DNA of 64,000 nucleotides from Acholoe squamosa (lineage: Eukaryota > Annelida > Polychaeta > Phyllodocida > Polynoidae). Below the pieces are notes generated by a model. The model had not been told where the DNA came from. It made no database searches and saw only the letters and a list, made by a program, of their open reading frames with translations. A program made the position numbers and the translations under genes. Where the stretch lies: positions 30,948,733 through 31,012,732 of the forward strand of contig OX439044.1 of the NCBI GenBank assembly GCA_949317995.1. Direction: 5' to 3'. Below, piece after piece: positions 35,101-48,811 of this stretch. Each line of letters opens with the position of its first letter. Positions within the stretch are counted from its first letter, which is position 1.

Positions 35101-37380
35101 AGCTACAAATGTACATATATTTATATGGGGATGTATTTGATCACCGGGACCTGATCGCAGGGTCATCTATGACTATGAAGAGGATATTTTCAATCAGTAT
35201 AGACAGGTATAGAGACAAGTTAACTTATCTATTAGTGCATAAGTAATCTAGTTGTTTTGGCAATGTGTCAAAATGTCTGTATATTGATCAAAGGCACAGT
35301 GAAGAAAGCAGATACCATTCGCGTATTCTGGATATTGTTCTTATAATTTTTTTTTTCATTCCCATCCCATGCTAGAACCGAATCTTATTTTTTTCACATT
35401 TTTTTTTTAAATTGAGAGATGCACCAATGGTCGGGTAAATCAAGGCTTTCTTCGTTCGTCGGAACTTAACACATTTACAAAATTTCTGGTGAAAAGCAGG
35501 CCGGAATTCCTGCAACAGTAGGAAAGTGGAAAATCATTACCTTCGTTCCGGAATTGAGGGGTGCTTCTCAATGTGATCGAGAAGGTGACTCAGTCTTTAC
35601 CAGAACCCTTCAGACCAAAGCCCGAGCCCACACCATCGGATCAATTCTCAAGAGTTTGGTGAAAGTTTATAATTATATGCTACTCAGATGAATAACTTTA
35701 TAGCTGCACGATATCTCTCATATCTTAAAAAAATTTGAATCTAGTTGTTACTGTTAAAAAACTGTCTCTACTTTTTTTTTGTATACAGAGGTTGTATCAT
35801 TCTCTGTACATGCACAAAATAGAACCAAAAGTGAAGGACCACACCAATTTTTCTGACACATTTTGGTCAAGCTCGTGAGGACTGACCATAAACAATGCCC
35901 CATCCAGGAACTCACCAATTGGAGGCCAAATTAATCGTTTCTGCGAGGCCCTAATAAGCAGACGACATTTGGAAAAATCAGTTTTTATTATCTGGTTCCC
36001 AGCGAGCACACCGTCCCGGGGCCCGCTGGATCCGCCTCACAGGGGTCGGCCGTTTGCACTGGGTAACCCTTTGGGTCCATTGCATTGGGGACGTCCCATA
36101 TTCTGAGCAAAGTTGAACCAAGTGAGAGTCATAAAAGGGTATTTCTGTATCTAAATTTATATCCCAGTATATGGTATAGATATATAGAAAAAGGCCGGCC
36201 TCTAGCTATTGATTGTCACCTATATAGACACACATCGTGTTCTCGATCTCAGATAAAGGTTACAAGTTGACCAACTGAAAATGGGATTTTTTTTTTATAA
36301 TGGCGGATCAAGTGATCTTAAAACTGATTATGGTGAGCTTTGTAAAACGCCTTTCTCAGTTATATTTTTTTAGGTCAAATCAAACGAATAAAGGAGTGAA
36401 TATCCACCTCGAAAAAGGGCATTGATTGCACAAGGTGCCTCAACACCTGAAAAATAAAACCAGGATGGCTCAGCAACTTTGTCTGTCAAGATATTTTCTT
36501 TTCACTTAAGTTTCATGAGCTTCTTTTTGCCTTGCCCTTTCATTTGTAACCTTTTGAGGATGACTTCTGAATACGTCCTTTGTGTTCGTGTATTTGACCC
36601 ATAACTGGATACAGCTTACACGATTTCCTCTTGAAGATTGCTCTTCTTCAAACATAATAAACTACTTTCAAAGATTTGAACATATTTTCCCTTGAAAATC
36701 CCCAACCACAAAAGAAAAAGGATTGAAATTATTGACCCTGTCCAGGAGTCATATTTGAGAAGTCTATAGAGACACACCAACAGCGCTATTTCACCTCTAT
36801 CTAATAAAACCTTTACAGCTCGCTCATAAATCCACCTGCTTTTTGAAAACCTAACCCTTTAAGTGTCACGTGATTCTGTGAGGCTCATGTTTTATTGACT
36901 TTAAATTGTCTACTATTGTGCGGGAGTTTTACTTCCCAGCACGGCATTACTGCATCGTGCTGACCCATCCTGAGTGTAGATCCCATAGGGTGGATACGAT
37001 GCATGGAGGTAGCCCCCAAGGCTACATTCATGTACATGTATATGCAATGCAATAAAGCATTATGTGACCCTTAAGTATAATGCTGAAGGTGTGAAGGGAG
37101 TCCAAGAGCCAAACCCGTTACCACGTGTGAAGATTGGCCACAACTGGTGCTATTTGGTAGAGTGTATATCATACCTTTGTTAAAAGGGTGCAGTTATAGG
37201 ACAGCTATACTGCTATAATAGTGAAAGGGTGTCAACTGGAAACTGCACTTAAGTTTTACAGATGTTTCAATACTATAGCTAGATTGCACTTGTTAATCTC
37301 TATAAATCCATTAATGTCACTTTAACGGTATGCCTTTTTTTTAATCTTATCTCAGAGCTATTGTAATAGAACCAACTGCA

Positions 37381-37382
<2 letters not shown>

Positions 37383-37462
<80 letters not shown>
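37383..37462. repeat. (AT)n microsatellite
   Basis: This is 80 bp of AT with one C interruption at 37446. Confidence 0.97.
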
Positions 37463-38123
37463 GATCGGAATTTAATTATTAATCTGTTCATCCAAATTCC
37501 TCTTGCCCATACCTTCATGTGCAGATATGCCTAGTTTAATCTAGTTTACAATGCACCGGTCGACATGCTACCTCAAATGTAAAAACAAATAAAGCAAAAA
37601 GGAAGAAAAGAAGAAAAGGACAGACAATTGTGGGACATACCCATTTTACTTCGAGAGTGCTAGTATCTAACATACCCTAGAGAGTTCTGCCATGTCGGCA
37701 TTTACACCTGGCAGGTGACAGATCCCAATTAACAGACATGGCGGACATTGCACTGCCCAATCCTCCACCAGATTATCAGATTACATGACAGTTAACTAGC
37801 TGTCCCTTACCCTCCTCACTTAGATATGGCTATGGTGTGTGTATCCAGTTGTTAGGGCCCCTATCGACACAACTGTGAATGGACTCCCCATGATTTATTT
37901 CTTTAATGATATTTCAAGATTTTGTCATTTCCATGTGTGGCTTTATGGGATAGATGATTCCAACATCAAGGATTTTAATAGTAAGGGAAGTTGGTGCATT
38001 GTAAGGGAGGAACGGCTATTCTTCAATTTCAACTTGAGGTTGAAATCTATTTCTGACATTCATCATTGAAAAGCCTGACAATAATGGATGTTCCTAGCAT
38101 CCCTAACCTCTCCCCGTCTACAG

Positions 38124-38319
38124 TAACATTGAAAGGACTATACCTTTTGTCAAGGACAGATGTTTCGTGTTCAATTGCATGGTGGCTGTCATATGACAAT
38201 CATGTGACATGGTTCAAACTCACCAAGCAGATGCATGCTGTTAAGGCAATGCTGAACATACAATACTTGTGTTTGGAGAGTGACAACCTCATCAGAGAAC
38301 ATCAGGAGTTATGTGAAAG
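38124..38319 (+). CDS. Candidate internal exon on the plus strand (unverified)
   Basis: A pyrimidine-rich acceptor (CCTCTCCCCGTCTACAG) and an excellent donor (GAAAG|GTGAGT) bound a 196-bp segment. One frame is open throughout, with two bases of a split codon at each end. It encodes TLKGLYLLSRTDVSCSIAWW and, near the end, QYLCLESDNLIREHQELCE, which could be helical. I recognise no family. The signals alone can arise by chance in 64 kb, and no partner exon was found. Confidence 0.2.
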
Positions 38320-38671
38320 GTGAGTTAAAGGTCACAAGACTTGAAATGGTTTTGTGTTTCTACAACAAAGCCTTGCTTATTTTGTTGTGTGGTGGGTTGA
38401 TAAAGAACATAATTATTGTCAATAATGATAAAACAGGAACAGCAAAACTGACTTTTCCTAATCACAAATGCACCAGCCAAAAACTGAAGATCACTTTGTC
38501 TATCTTAAAGACTGAGAAGCCGGGTGAATGTTTATATCTAGGAATACCTGGGCCAGTATTTTAGCTATTCTCGTGAGAACCCCAAAAGATGAAGCAGGTT
38601 AGGTCTAAGACGTAAAAGACCCGAGTTTTTAATGCAATTTTCAATGCTATTTTCAATTCAATTTTCAATAT

Positions 38672-38837
38672 TCAATCAGATATTGACAAATAGTAAGTGA
38701 TTACTGACACATGTTGACGAACTGCGGACAAATAATGAGCAATTACTAACATGTATTGACTAATTGCTGACAAAGAGTGCACTATTACTGATATATTTTT
38801 ACTAACTACTGACAAATAGTGAGTAATTACTAACATA
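38672..38837. repeat. 42-bp tandem array, left part
   Basis: The unit is TTACTAACATGTATTGACTA + ATTGCTGACAAAGAGTGCAC + TA, with about four copies. It is split by the element at 38838-40081 and resumes at 40082-40175. Confidence 0.85.
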
Positions 38838-40081
38838 TGGTCAATTCTCACGAAAATGGAGCACAGGCTCACTATACCTTTCCCCAACCATGTACACTTA
38901 ACAGGGGGTCTAACTGCTATATTGTTTATACATTCACATTGCTGCTAACATTATCATACTATGGGTACCCACTTATGCCCATGTAGTGATCTAATCTATG
39001 CCCATAACAGGGTAAAATGTGGATATTTCAAAGGTTTTCAACTAAAAAAAATATAAGTAAAACACATTAGGTGATTGAGGTACAATAAGGTCCATATTAA
39101 CACTTTTCATATGGACTATTCTATATATTGTGTAACATTTGCATCACCGTACGTAGGTACACTAGAATGAGTATAATGTCAAGGAGAAAATCCTCTTGGG
39201 ATATATAGATGTCTCAGTTTTTATGGCTCAATGGGGGGGCAATATAATATTAATATAAAATATTTCTAACATGCATATGTCAATGACCTATAGGACTGAC
39301 AAGCATGTGGTGTACCCCTTAGCATCACCGTACATAGGTACATTGAATCATTGATTAAAGGAGAGTAATTAATATTTAGTAAATTATTTCATAACATGTT
39401 AATATATGTGGTCCAGGGAATATCCATGCAAAATATTGTCATAACTGAATGAATAAATTACAACCTATTCAGAGAAATCATGGAAATATCACCATATGTA
39501 GGTACATCACCATGCATAGGTCCATGATTGAAACCTATGCCATAGAATGATAGAAATAGCTAATGCTATCTATAAACCTGTTGATATACTTCAATTGACA
39601 AAGGATGAATACTATGGACCAGTTACAATACCAGAAATCAATAAATTTGTGAAGATAATGACTGCAATGCATAGACATCACCGTACGTAGGTACATCACC
39701 ATACATAGGTCCAGCTCCATAAATGGGAATAATTAATTGCAGCATAATCTATTCTTATCAGAGATATAAATGATAAAGACCCCTAGCCAACATGTTGTTA
39801 TGACTGTATGAACAAAATATATCAGTTTTCTTGCAAATAATTCTGTTTTATAACAACCCATGTAATTTGTTCATATACAAGATTCATCACCGTACGTAGG
39901 TCCACCAGTTTTCTTCCTAAAACTGTCATAAAATCTTTAATTTTCATAGTTAGTGTTCCCAATTTTGCGAGTAATTAACATTATATCCTGCCTTTCAGCC
40001 CACAAGAAATACAAAACATCTGAGCAGTTCAGATTTTTTCTCCTCCTCGGCCATGTGCTCCATTTTCATGAGAATTGACCA
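38838..40081. mobile_element. 1.24-kb TIR element with CACCGTACGTAGG motifs, copy 1
   Basis: The ends are TGGTCAATTCTCACGAAAAT (then GGAGCAC) and, inverted, GTGCTCCATTTTCATGAG + AATTGACCA. TA lies on both sides, and the element splits a unit of the 42-bp array. There is no coding frame. Seven copies of (A/G)TCACC(G/A)T(A/G)(C/T)(G/A)TAGGT lie in five clusters near 39143, 39323, 39488, 39675 and 39885. Copy 2 (43132-44453) is about 95% similar by eye and has an extra segment of roughly 80 bp. Confidence 0.9.
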
Positions 40082-40175
40082 TATATTGTCTAACTGCTGA
40101 CAAAAAGTGAGTAATTACAAACATACATTGACTAATTGCTGACAAATAGTGCATTATTACTGACATATTTGCTGA
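40082..40175. repeat. 42-bp tandem array, right part
   Basis: Two further units (TTGACTAATTGCTGACAAAT...) directly follow the element and then run into the 38-bp array. Confidence 0.85.
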
Positions 40176-40604
40176 GAATGCATCATGCCATCCATAAAGG
40201 GTTAACTGTGCATCAATACATCCTGCCATCCATAAAGGGTTAGATGTGCATCAATGCATCATGCCATTCATAAAGGGTTAACTGTGCATCAATGCACTGT
40301 GACATCCATAAAGTGTTATCTGTGCATAAATGCATCATGCCATCCATGAAGGGTTAAATGTGCATCAATGCATCATGCCATCCATAAAGGGTTAACTGCA
40401 CTTCAATGCATTTTGCCATCCATAAAGTATTAAAGTGCACCAATGCATCATGTTATCCATGAAGGGTTAAATGGGCATCAATGCATCAAGCCATCCATAA
40501 AGGGTTAACTTCACATCAATGCATCATGCCATCCATAAAGGGTTAACTTCACATCAATGCATCATGCCATCCATAAAGGGTTAAATGTGAATCAATACAT
40601 TGTG

Positions 40605-40739
40605 CAGGGATGCCACTCACTGATCCCCAAAATTCTGAAATCCTATTAATTTTCTCAATTTACAATAGGAAATACGTATAGGAATAAAAATAAAAAAAAA
40701 ATCGGAATTACTAAAAAGTTAGGAAAAGTGGCATCTCTG
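40605..40739. mobile_element. MITE family A, copy in the 38-bp array (first)
   Basis: The ends are CAGGGATGCCAC and GTGGCATCTCTG. The target duplication is ATTGTG on the left and ATTATG on the right, one substitution. Confidence 0.9.
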
Positions 40740-41312
40740 ATTATGACATCCATAAAAGAATAACTGTCCATCAATGCATCCTGCCATCCATAAAGGGTTA
40801 ACTGTGCATCAATGCATCATGTCATCCATAAAGGGTTAAATGTGCATCAATGCATTGTGACATCCATAAAGGGTTAAATGTGCATCAATGTATCATGCCA
40901 TCCATAAAGGGTTAAATGTGCATCAATACATCTGCCATCCATAAAGGGTTAAATGTGCATCAATGGATCCTGCCATCCATAAAGGGTTAAATGTGCATCA
41001 ATGCATCATGCCATTCATAAAGGGTTAATTGCATCAATGCATCATGCTAGCCATGAAGGGTTAACTGTGCATCAATACCTCCTGCCATCCATAAAGGGTT
41101 AAATGTGTATCAATGCATCATGCCATTCATAAAGGGTTAACTGTGCATCAATGCATTGTGACATCCATAAAGGGTTAACTGGGCATCAATGCATCATGCC
41201 ATCTATGAAGTGTTAACTGCACATCAATGCATCATGCCATCCATAAGGGGTTAACTGCACATCAATGCATTATGCCATCCATAAAGGGTTAAATGTGCAT
41301 CAATACATTGTG

Positions 41313-41444
41313 CAGGGATGCCACTCACTGATCCCCAAAATTCTGAAATCCTCCTAATTTTATCAATTTACAATAAAAAATACTTATAGGAATGACAATA
41401 AAAAAATCGGAATTCCTACAAAGTTAGGAAAAGTGGCATCTCTG
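41313..41444. mobile_element. MITE family A, copy in the 38-bp array (second)
   Basis: It has the same termini. An exact ATTGTG duplication lies at 41307-41312 and 41445-41450. Confidence 0.92.
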
Positions 41445-41842
41445 ATTGTGACATCCATAAAAGAGTAACTGTGTATTAATGCATCATGCCATCCATAAAT
41501 GGTTAACTGCACATCAATGTATCATGCATTCAATAAAGGGTTAACTGTGCATCAATGCATCATGCCATCCATAAAAGGGTTAAATGTGCATCAATGCATC
41601 CTGCCATCCATAAAGGCTTAACTGCACATCAATGCATCATGCCATCAATAAAGGGTTAACTGTGCATAAATGCATCATGCCTCCTGCAAAGGGTTAAAGG
41701 TGCATCACGTCATTCATAAAGGGTTAAATGTGCATCACTGCATCATACTCTCCATAAAGGGTTAACTGTGCATCAATGCATCATGCCATCCATAAAGGGT
41801 TAACTGTGCATCAATGCATCAGGCCATCCATAAAGGGTTAAC

Positions 41843-43095
41843 CTTTTACAGTGTAGGGAGGGGGGGGGGGTCATGGTCCAGTGTGGCTATACACAGGCTA
41901 TCAAAGAGGCATTGAGCCGTGCTACTCACAGCGTTTATACCAGCCCCACACTGCGTCCTCTCTCGGCTGTAATCAAAGAGGTCCGTGCTACTCACGGCAT
42001 AAGATCAAATATATATTATGAAGTGCATATACCTGTATATATTATGCAAATATAACCACCAATATCAATGTCCATACAACAAAAATGAAGCCAATTTAAG
42101 AGGACAACTTCAGATCAATGGGCAATGGTTTATTTATGGTGCACATTACCCCTTTCCGCAAAAACCTTCGGCGAAAACGTGTACAGTAGAAGTAGAACCG
42201 AGGTCGAACCTAATAAAGGACATCATGGACCTATTTCTCATGTATCTATAACCATTGGGAACAACCACCAGTTCGTTAACATGTCTACAATTTCTAACTC
42301 TTTTTTTCTTTCTTTCTTACAGACGTTAAGCCCTCACAATAAAAGATAAAGGAGAGCATTTGGTAGGTTACTTCCTCCGATATAACAACCTCACTTTTGT
42401 GGTTAATGCCACATACCTGGTGTGCCTGCAGGCAGTCTGCTACCATCAGGAGTAACTAGGGCTGGCAATAGTGCCCAGCAGCCACATTAAGGTGGACCTG
42501 TTGGCTCATCCCCACAGTTAAATACCCCCATTAAGGGTGGGGTAGTTAGGGTAGGGACTGACCGTTAAGGTGGGGGCACCTATTAAGGTGTGGGACTGGA
42601 CAGGTGAGTTGGGAGGTCCAGGTGGGCATATGGGCACATTAGGTTACAGGATTACTTCAATAAAGCTATGTTGAGGAAGGTTTAGATGGGAACATTCTTC
42701 ACTATGCTGTTATATTTTGGTGGATTGTAGCAGTTTTCCCCTCTCCTTTCTTCTTATCAACTTTAATACCAGACAAAATGGTCGATAAAATGTAGCGTCA
42801 TTTCCCTCTCTCCTATCTTATTTTCAAATTACCAATTAACCAATAATGGGATTTTCCTCACTATAAATCATTTAGGGAGAAAGGAAAAGTCCTGGTCCTG
42901 GATATCATCAGATTAAAGAGATCTTGTTCAAAGGGTTCCCCTGACTTGGTAAAAAGAAATAGGACAAGAAACTTTGAATTTCTGGTCGAATTTCTTCATG
43001 GCGCTAACATGCACTGATATTAAGATAACATATTCCTCTAGACAAGAATAGATTTCTGCAAAATGATGCTATCTTTTTTCTTTCTGTGTCAAATA

Positions 43096-43099
<4 letters not shown>
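41843..43099. other. Sequence between array and element, nothing recognised
   Basis: A G11 run lies at about 41861. GTGCTACTCAC(A/G)GC occurs twice (near 41919 and 41985). No gene was recognised. Confidence 0.4.

Positions 43100-43131
<32 letters not shown>
43100..43131. repeat. (AT)n tract, insertion site of the second TIR element
   Basis: The AT repeat continues on the other side of the element at 44454-44489. Confidence 0.95.
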
Positions 43132-43134
<3 letters not shown>

Positions 43135-44453
43135 TCAATTCTCACGAAAATGGAGCACAGGCTCACTATACCTTTCCCCATCCATGTACACTTAACAGGG
43201 GGTCTAACTGCTATATTGTTTATACATTCACATAGCTGCTAACATTATCATACTATGGGTACCCACTTTTGCCCATGTAGTGATCTAATCTATGCTAATA
43301 ACAGGGTAAAATGCGGATATTTCAAAGGTTTTCAACTAAAAGAAATATAAGTAAAACACATTAGGTGATTTATTTGAGGTACAATAAGGTCCATAATAAC
43401 ACTTTTCATATGGACTATTGTAGAATTGAAAAACAAAAATTGTGACACCATCAGAGCTCATTTTCAATTATTTTCTTGTTATTTATAAGGAAAAATGTAG
43501 TTGTGTAACATTTGCATCACCGTACGTAGGTACACTAGAATGAGCATAATGTCAAGGAGAAAATCCTCTTGGGATATATAGATGTCTCAGTTTTTATGGC
43601 TCAATGGGGGGCAATATAATATTAATATAAAATATTTCTAACATGCATATGTCAATGACCTATATGACTGACAAGCATGTGGTGTACCCCTTAGCATCAC
43701 CGTACGTAGGTACATTGAATCATTGATTAAAGGAGAGTAATTAATATTTAGTAAATTATTTCATAACATGTTAATATATGTGGTCCAGGGAATATCCATG
43801 CAAAATATTGTCATAACTGGATGAATACATTACAACCTATTGGGAGAAATCATGGAAATATCACCGTACGTAGGTACATCACCATGCATAGGTCCATGAT
43901 TGAAACCTATGCCATAGAATGATAGAAATAGCTAATGCTATCTATAAACCTGTTGATATAATTCAATTGACCAAGGATGAATACTATGGACCAGTTACAA
44001 TACCAGAAATCAATAAATTTGTGAAGATAATGACTGCAATGCATAGACATCACCGTACGTAGGTACATCACCATACGTAGGTCCAGCTCCATAAGTGGGT
44101 ATTATTAATTGCAGCATAATCTATTCTTATCATAGATATAAATGATAAAGACCCCTAGCCAACATGTTGTTATGACTGTATGAACAAAATTTATCAGTTT
44201 TCTTGCAAATAATTCTGTTTTATAGCAACCCATGTAATTTGTTCATATACAAGATTCATCACCGTACGTAGGTCCACCAGTTTTCTTCCTAAAACTGTCA
44301 TAAGATCTTTAATTTTCATAGTTAGTGTTCCCAATTTTGCGAGTAATTAATATTATATGCTACCTTTCAGCCCACAAGAAATACAAAACATCTGAGCAGT
44401 TCAGATTTTTTCTCCTCCTCAGCCATGTGCTCCATTTTCACGAGAATTGACCA
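43132..44453. mobile_element. 1.32-kb TIR element with CACCGTACGTAGG motifs, copy 2
   Basis: It has the same ends as copy 1 (TGGTCAATTCTCACG / CACGAGAATTGACCA) and is inserted in an AT repeat. The motif clusters occupy matching places (about 43513, 43695, 43860, 44048, 44265), and more of them are the perfect CACCGTACGTAGG. It retains a segment near 43420-43500 that copy 1 lacks. It is non-coding. Confidence 0.92.
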
Positions 44454-44489
44454 TATATATATATATATATATAAATATATATATATATA
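44454..44489. repeat. (AT)n tract, right flank of the element
   Basis: This is an AT repeat with one extra A. Confidence 0.95.
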
Positions 44490-47400
44490 ATGTTATCTAT
44501 GTAAGATACAAAGATGCAGCTTACATTTCAAATAAAAGTACTAAATTTAGTACCTCATCTCTTCGGGTCTCATATTCTTGTCAACTCCTTTTATCACCAC
44601 TTTTGATTAGATGCAAAACTGCTAAATTGCCTAATACTATTTTATGTGATACACATCTGCATTCTCCAACATTTCCACAGTCCCTAAGGCAAAAAAGAAA
44701 GCTCCGACACCCTTGCAGCTCCATATAAAGATATTACCAATACCTAAATCTGATTCAGCTGCCCAATCACCAGTACAATGACCAGATTTAGGAGCTGGAC
44801 TGCAGAGCCGATCAAAGTAAAAGGTCTATGAGGTGGTGGCCAATACCTGGACGGTTTATGAAGGTCATAAAACGGCTGTCCAGACTAACGGGTCTCACAG
44901 GGTGTCTTGTCCACTCACATCAGCCACCTCTATACATGTCACCCTACCTGGCGGCTACAGGTGATACTGTAGAATAGAGCACAAATGTCGTCTGCAAACA
45001 GCAATGTTATCTAAAGGGAAAAATCCCATCTGCAGAGGTGAATTTCTCTGTAGAGTTAAAAATGGCGCCCATAGAGGAAAAAATGTCTTCTGTATAAGAA
45101 AAATGTCGTCTGCACAGAGCTCGTATATGCATATGGAAATGAAAATGTCATCTATAGACTGAAATCATGAATGTTAAGTCTCTGGTAAAATATATGTAAA
45201 AATGAAGGGAAATTCCTACTTTCAGGAAATGCTAAACGTGTAAGGCAAAATTTATAAAGCAATGGAGGACGCCCTTACAGTTGGCAATTATATCTTTATA
45301 ATATGCCTACTGATCCACCTCAGGGTGGTGCTATATGATGATCTCAGCCTTCTTATGGAATAAATCAGGTATTCACAAAATATCGGTGTCATCATAGAAC
45401 ATCATTGTAACAAGCACCCCTGGGGAAGGAAAATGCAAATATTGTTATCGAGAAGTACGACATTTACCATGTGTGTCGAGTTTTTGTTGTTTCTACATGT
45501 ACATACTATGATCAATATTAGATACCATCATTATCATTTAATGACAGGTGTGTTGCCCCCACCCCTCAAGTCCTGACCATGGGTGGGGGGGGGGGGTATG
45601 TTTGCCACCCCACCCAGAAAAATAAGAGACAACGGACTTATGGTTAAAACTCATGTTATATTTAATATTTAATTCTATTTGAGATGATTCATTTGTCCAC
45701 TACAGGTCACAGGGTGCTCTGGGCGTGGCTTAATTCTATAGAAATGATCTATTACTGATCCCTCACAGACAGGTCAATGCAGCTTTGGTGATTCAACCTG
45801 ACAACCCCTAACTACTCCTACAGGCTGTATGATCCATATCCTTTCACAACGTTCACAGTATTGCTATCCCTCACAATAGCAATACTACATGGATTACTAA
45901 AATGATACTACAATGAGGGCTGTCACTAAAACCGAAGCACACCGGGAAGCACAACGCACCAGCACCTTCTTGAAGCTTTGACATGCATGGCTCCTTTATA
46001 GGGAAATCGCCATTAAAGGGAAAGACCCTCCTGCTAATGCATCTAGCGGCTGTTGCAACCCCATTTTTCTCTTGTCACTTTTTGACAGCTTCATCCATTT
46101 TTTTGTTGGTCCTTGCCTATCACCCCACATTGTATTAGTTTGGGCCGCTATCAGTTACCATGGGGGAAAAGATAGTCATCTAGTCAGCAGATATTCCATT
46201 GTCCAACCAACACCAACCCACGTGACCTTAGTCGTCGTCTTGCGCCCCGCGAGAGTGCGCGATAGGTCACGCACGCGCGAGGAACTGTGGGATTGAGGGT
46301 GTTGTCACTCTCCATACAGCTGTCTCCGTCAACTAATGGAGCTTAAGTGGGGATGCTACCAAAATCTGATTGGAGAGTCGTGTTTCAGCAAGGTTTTGGT
46401 AGATTTTTTTCTAAGAGCTTGGGGTTGTTGTTTAGGTTTTACACACCATTTGGGTGTCAGATCTCGCATGAACGAGAGTTCCCCCGAGGTTTTAATCACT
46501 CCGCCTGGCAGTGTGATTAGCTATTTTAAATGAGTAATCCCATTGTTGAAAGTAAACTTTATTACTCTCCTTTTTTATGTGGGATTTTAATCTCTATTAA
46601 GCACACTTTCTGCGATCGTGACTAGAAATGTCATCTTACTGATCTTTCTGACCTTTCACATCATCACGTCCCCCTAGTGTAAAATGAGTAGGAATCATAT
46701 CAACAATGGCGTGTTGACAATTATTTCAAATCGTGTAAAGTTTTGATGGCGCCGTTCTCCAGGAATTTATAGGCCTACACTTTATGGACACCAGGGCGGA
46801 TGTTGTCAATGTCGAAAAGATGTCGCTTCTGAATTGTCCAAAAGCATTGAATCCTGAATTTTACAGTAGATATATCAATAATTGTGGGTAGATGAGGGGA
46901 ACGGGCCCTCCCTGCGGGATATTTAGTACTGGATTTGGCCACTAGGGAAGCTACAGAGGCCACAAATGTGAAAAATAGACCAAAAATAGCTCTTATGTAC
47001 TTTTTTACACAGAAAAAGGTGGTTTTCTCAAAAACGTTCTATTTCCTGGCACTTCCTGTATATTTGGAATGTAAATGGAACATTTTGAATCCAAAACAAG
47101 GCCTAAATGAGGGTTTTCAGAGAAATGTGTTGCCACAGCAACCAAAATTATATTCCAAATAGAAAAAAAAATATTGTCAACTGATAGAATGATTCATCGA
47201 GATTCATACACTGAAAAAAGCATAAAGATATCATTTCTAGCTCCAAAGCTATATGCCCAAATGTATGGAAAGGGATGGTCATTTTTTAATTGATTATTTT
47301 AATCATTATGCTAATTAGATGCCTGATTTAATCAAAATAATGAATGATAGAGCTTAGTGGCTGTATTAATACAGTCATGTCATTCCATTTTCGTGAAGCA

Positions 47401-48614
47401 ATATCTCAAAGGCTAGAAAGGCTATCTATACAAGTGTTATATCTCATTTTAAAGCTGATAACATCAATTTTGAATTTCATATTCAACCTCGGAGGACCCT
47501 TTCCCCTCATCTTTGAGTTGTCCAAAAGAATTAAATCCTGAATTTTACAGTAGACATATCAACATTTTTAGGCTAATAAGATTCTACTCAAGTACAGATA
47601 ACAAAGCAATGGCACAGACCTACATATGTCTATGGCAATGGTCACACATGCAAGAAGTCCTAGAAGATGATCGTTTCATGATCTTTAATAAACAAAAATA
47701 TAGTCTCCATTTAGAAACTTGATTCAAACGGAGTGTTCTTAGTTAAGTGGCATTTTTTTACTATGTGTTGCTGAAGGACTGATGTTTCGATCATTTAAAA
47801 AAAAAAAAAAAACAACTTTGAGCCATACTGTTTAGGGTCTATATATACTAAAGGAGAGTGTAACAGCCAGTGCTAACCACATACTATTTGTTGTGTGGGA
47901 GGGTTCTTCGTGTGCTTAGAGTGAAAGTCGTGGGTGCTGAGTACTTTGTTGGAATATGGCTATTGTCTTCATTTTTATTCACCTATTGTGAGGGTGTATC
48001 GTTTTCCTAGTTCTCAGTATATAACTGTTCTTGCTGATCCTTGTAAATATGGGGTAAGCTGCATGTACATAAGGGGCATCATGAAAGGATTAAACTGCAG
48101 TGTGTTCAGCTGCATCGTGAAATGTTTACTTTCCCACTTCACTGGCATCTATTCTTTTCTAATAATTTAGTCTACATGCATTTATACTACAGTATATATG
48201 GTACGTATTCAAACGTAAACGTGCATCGTCACAGCCCCCCCCCCCCCTCCGGAGGTTAAAGCTACTACATGTATGTATATAAAATGAATTCAAGTTTGAT
48301 GTATATTGTCAAAGGATACAGGTAAGCTTACAATAAATACATGGAATGAATAAATTGAAAAATAAAAATATAATATCCCCACTGCCAGGTTAAGATAAAT
48401 TAGCTAATTTCACCGCAGCTCACAGGTGTGTATGTGTGTGCGTAGAGGGAGAGGGGGGTAGTTTCCAAGAACGTCATGTTATATTTTAAAGGTAGATACT
48501 AAAGAAAGGGAAATCCTCTCACAGGAAAATCCACAGCTCATCCCTCTGCATATGGTCGTTTCTGAATTATCACTGTAATGGTTGCCTAAAATATATGTTA
48601 TTGAACAAGTAATC

Positions 48615-48650
48615 AATGCCTAACATGTAACGAGTCACATGTTAGGCATT
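48615..48650. repeat. Palindrome, 14-bp perfect stem
   Basis: AATGCCTAACATGT and ACATGTTAGGCATT surround an 8-bp loop. Weaker pairing extends outward (AAGTAATC / TACTACTT). Confidence 0.85.
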
Positions 48651-48811
48651 TACTACTTATTTTATTACATGATTAATCAATGTTATATCAATAAATTCAA
48701 AATTTGAAAAAGAAATCGTTCACTTCCCCATGGGACTCGAAGCCTGCCATAGTAGTGTGAGTAGCCCCACAATAGTACACCAAGTCAACACAGGTAAAAC
48801 CTGGACCTATC

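Larger units (their letters stand above)
31630..38671. other. Largely unique sequence with a few small repeats
   Basis: It includes a tRNA-like segment (32692-32760), direct repeats AGGCTCAC..TGAGTATCAAAAT at about 33108 and 33167, a degenerate MITE A remnant (about 34655-34720), a small palindromic element (35025-35100) and an (AT)n tract (37383-37462). Weak coding candidates are listed separately. The rest is unassigned. Confidence 0.4.
40176..41842. repeat. 38-bp tandem array, about 37 units, carrying two MITEs
   Basis: The unit is CATCCATAAAGGGTTAACTG + TGCATCAATGCATCATGC. Two MITE A copies sit at the same position in their units, 708 bp apart. Both are followed by CATCCATAAAAGA(A/G)TAACTG, so the insertion was amplified with its flanking units. 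Confidence 0.95.
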
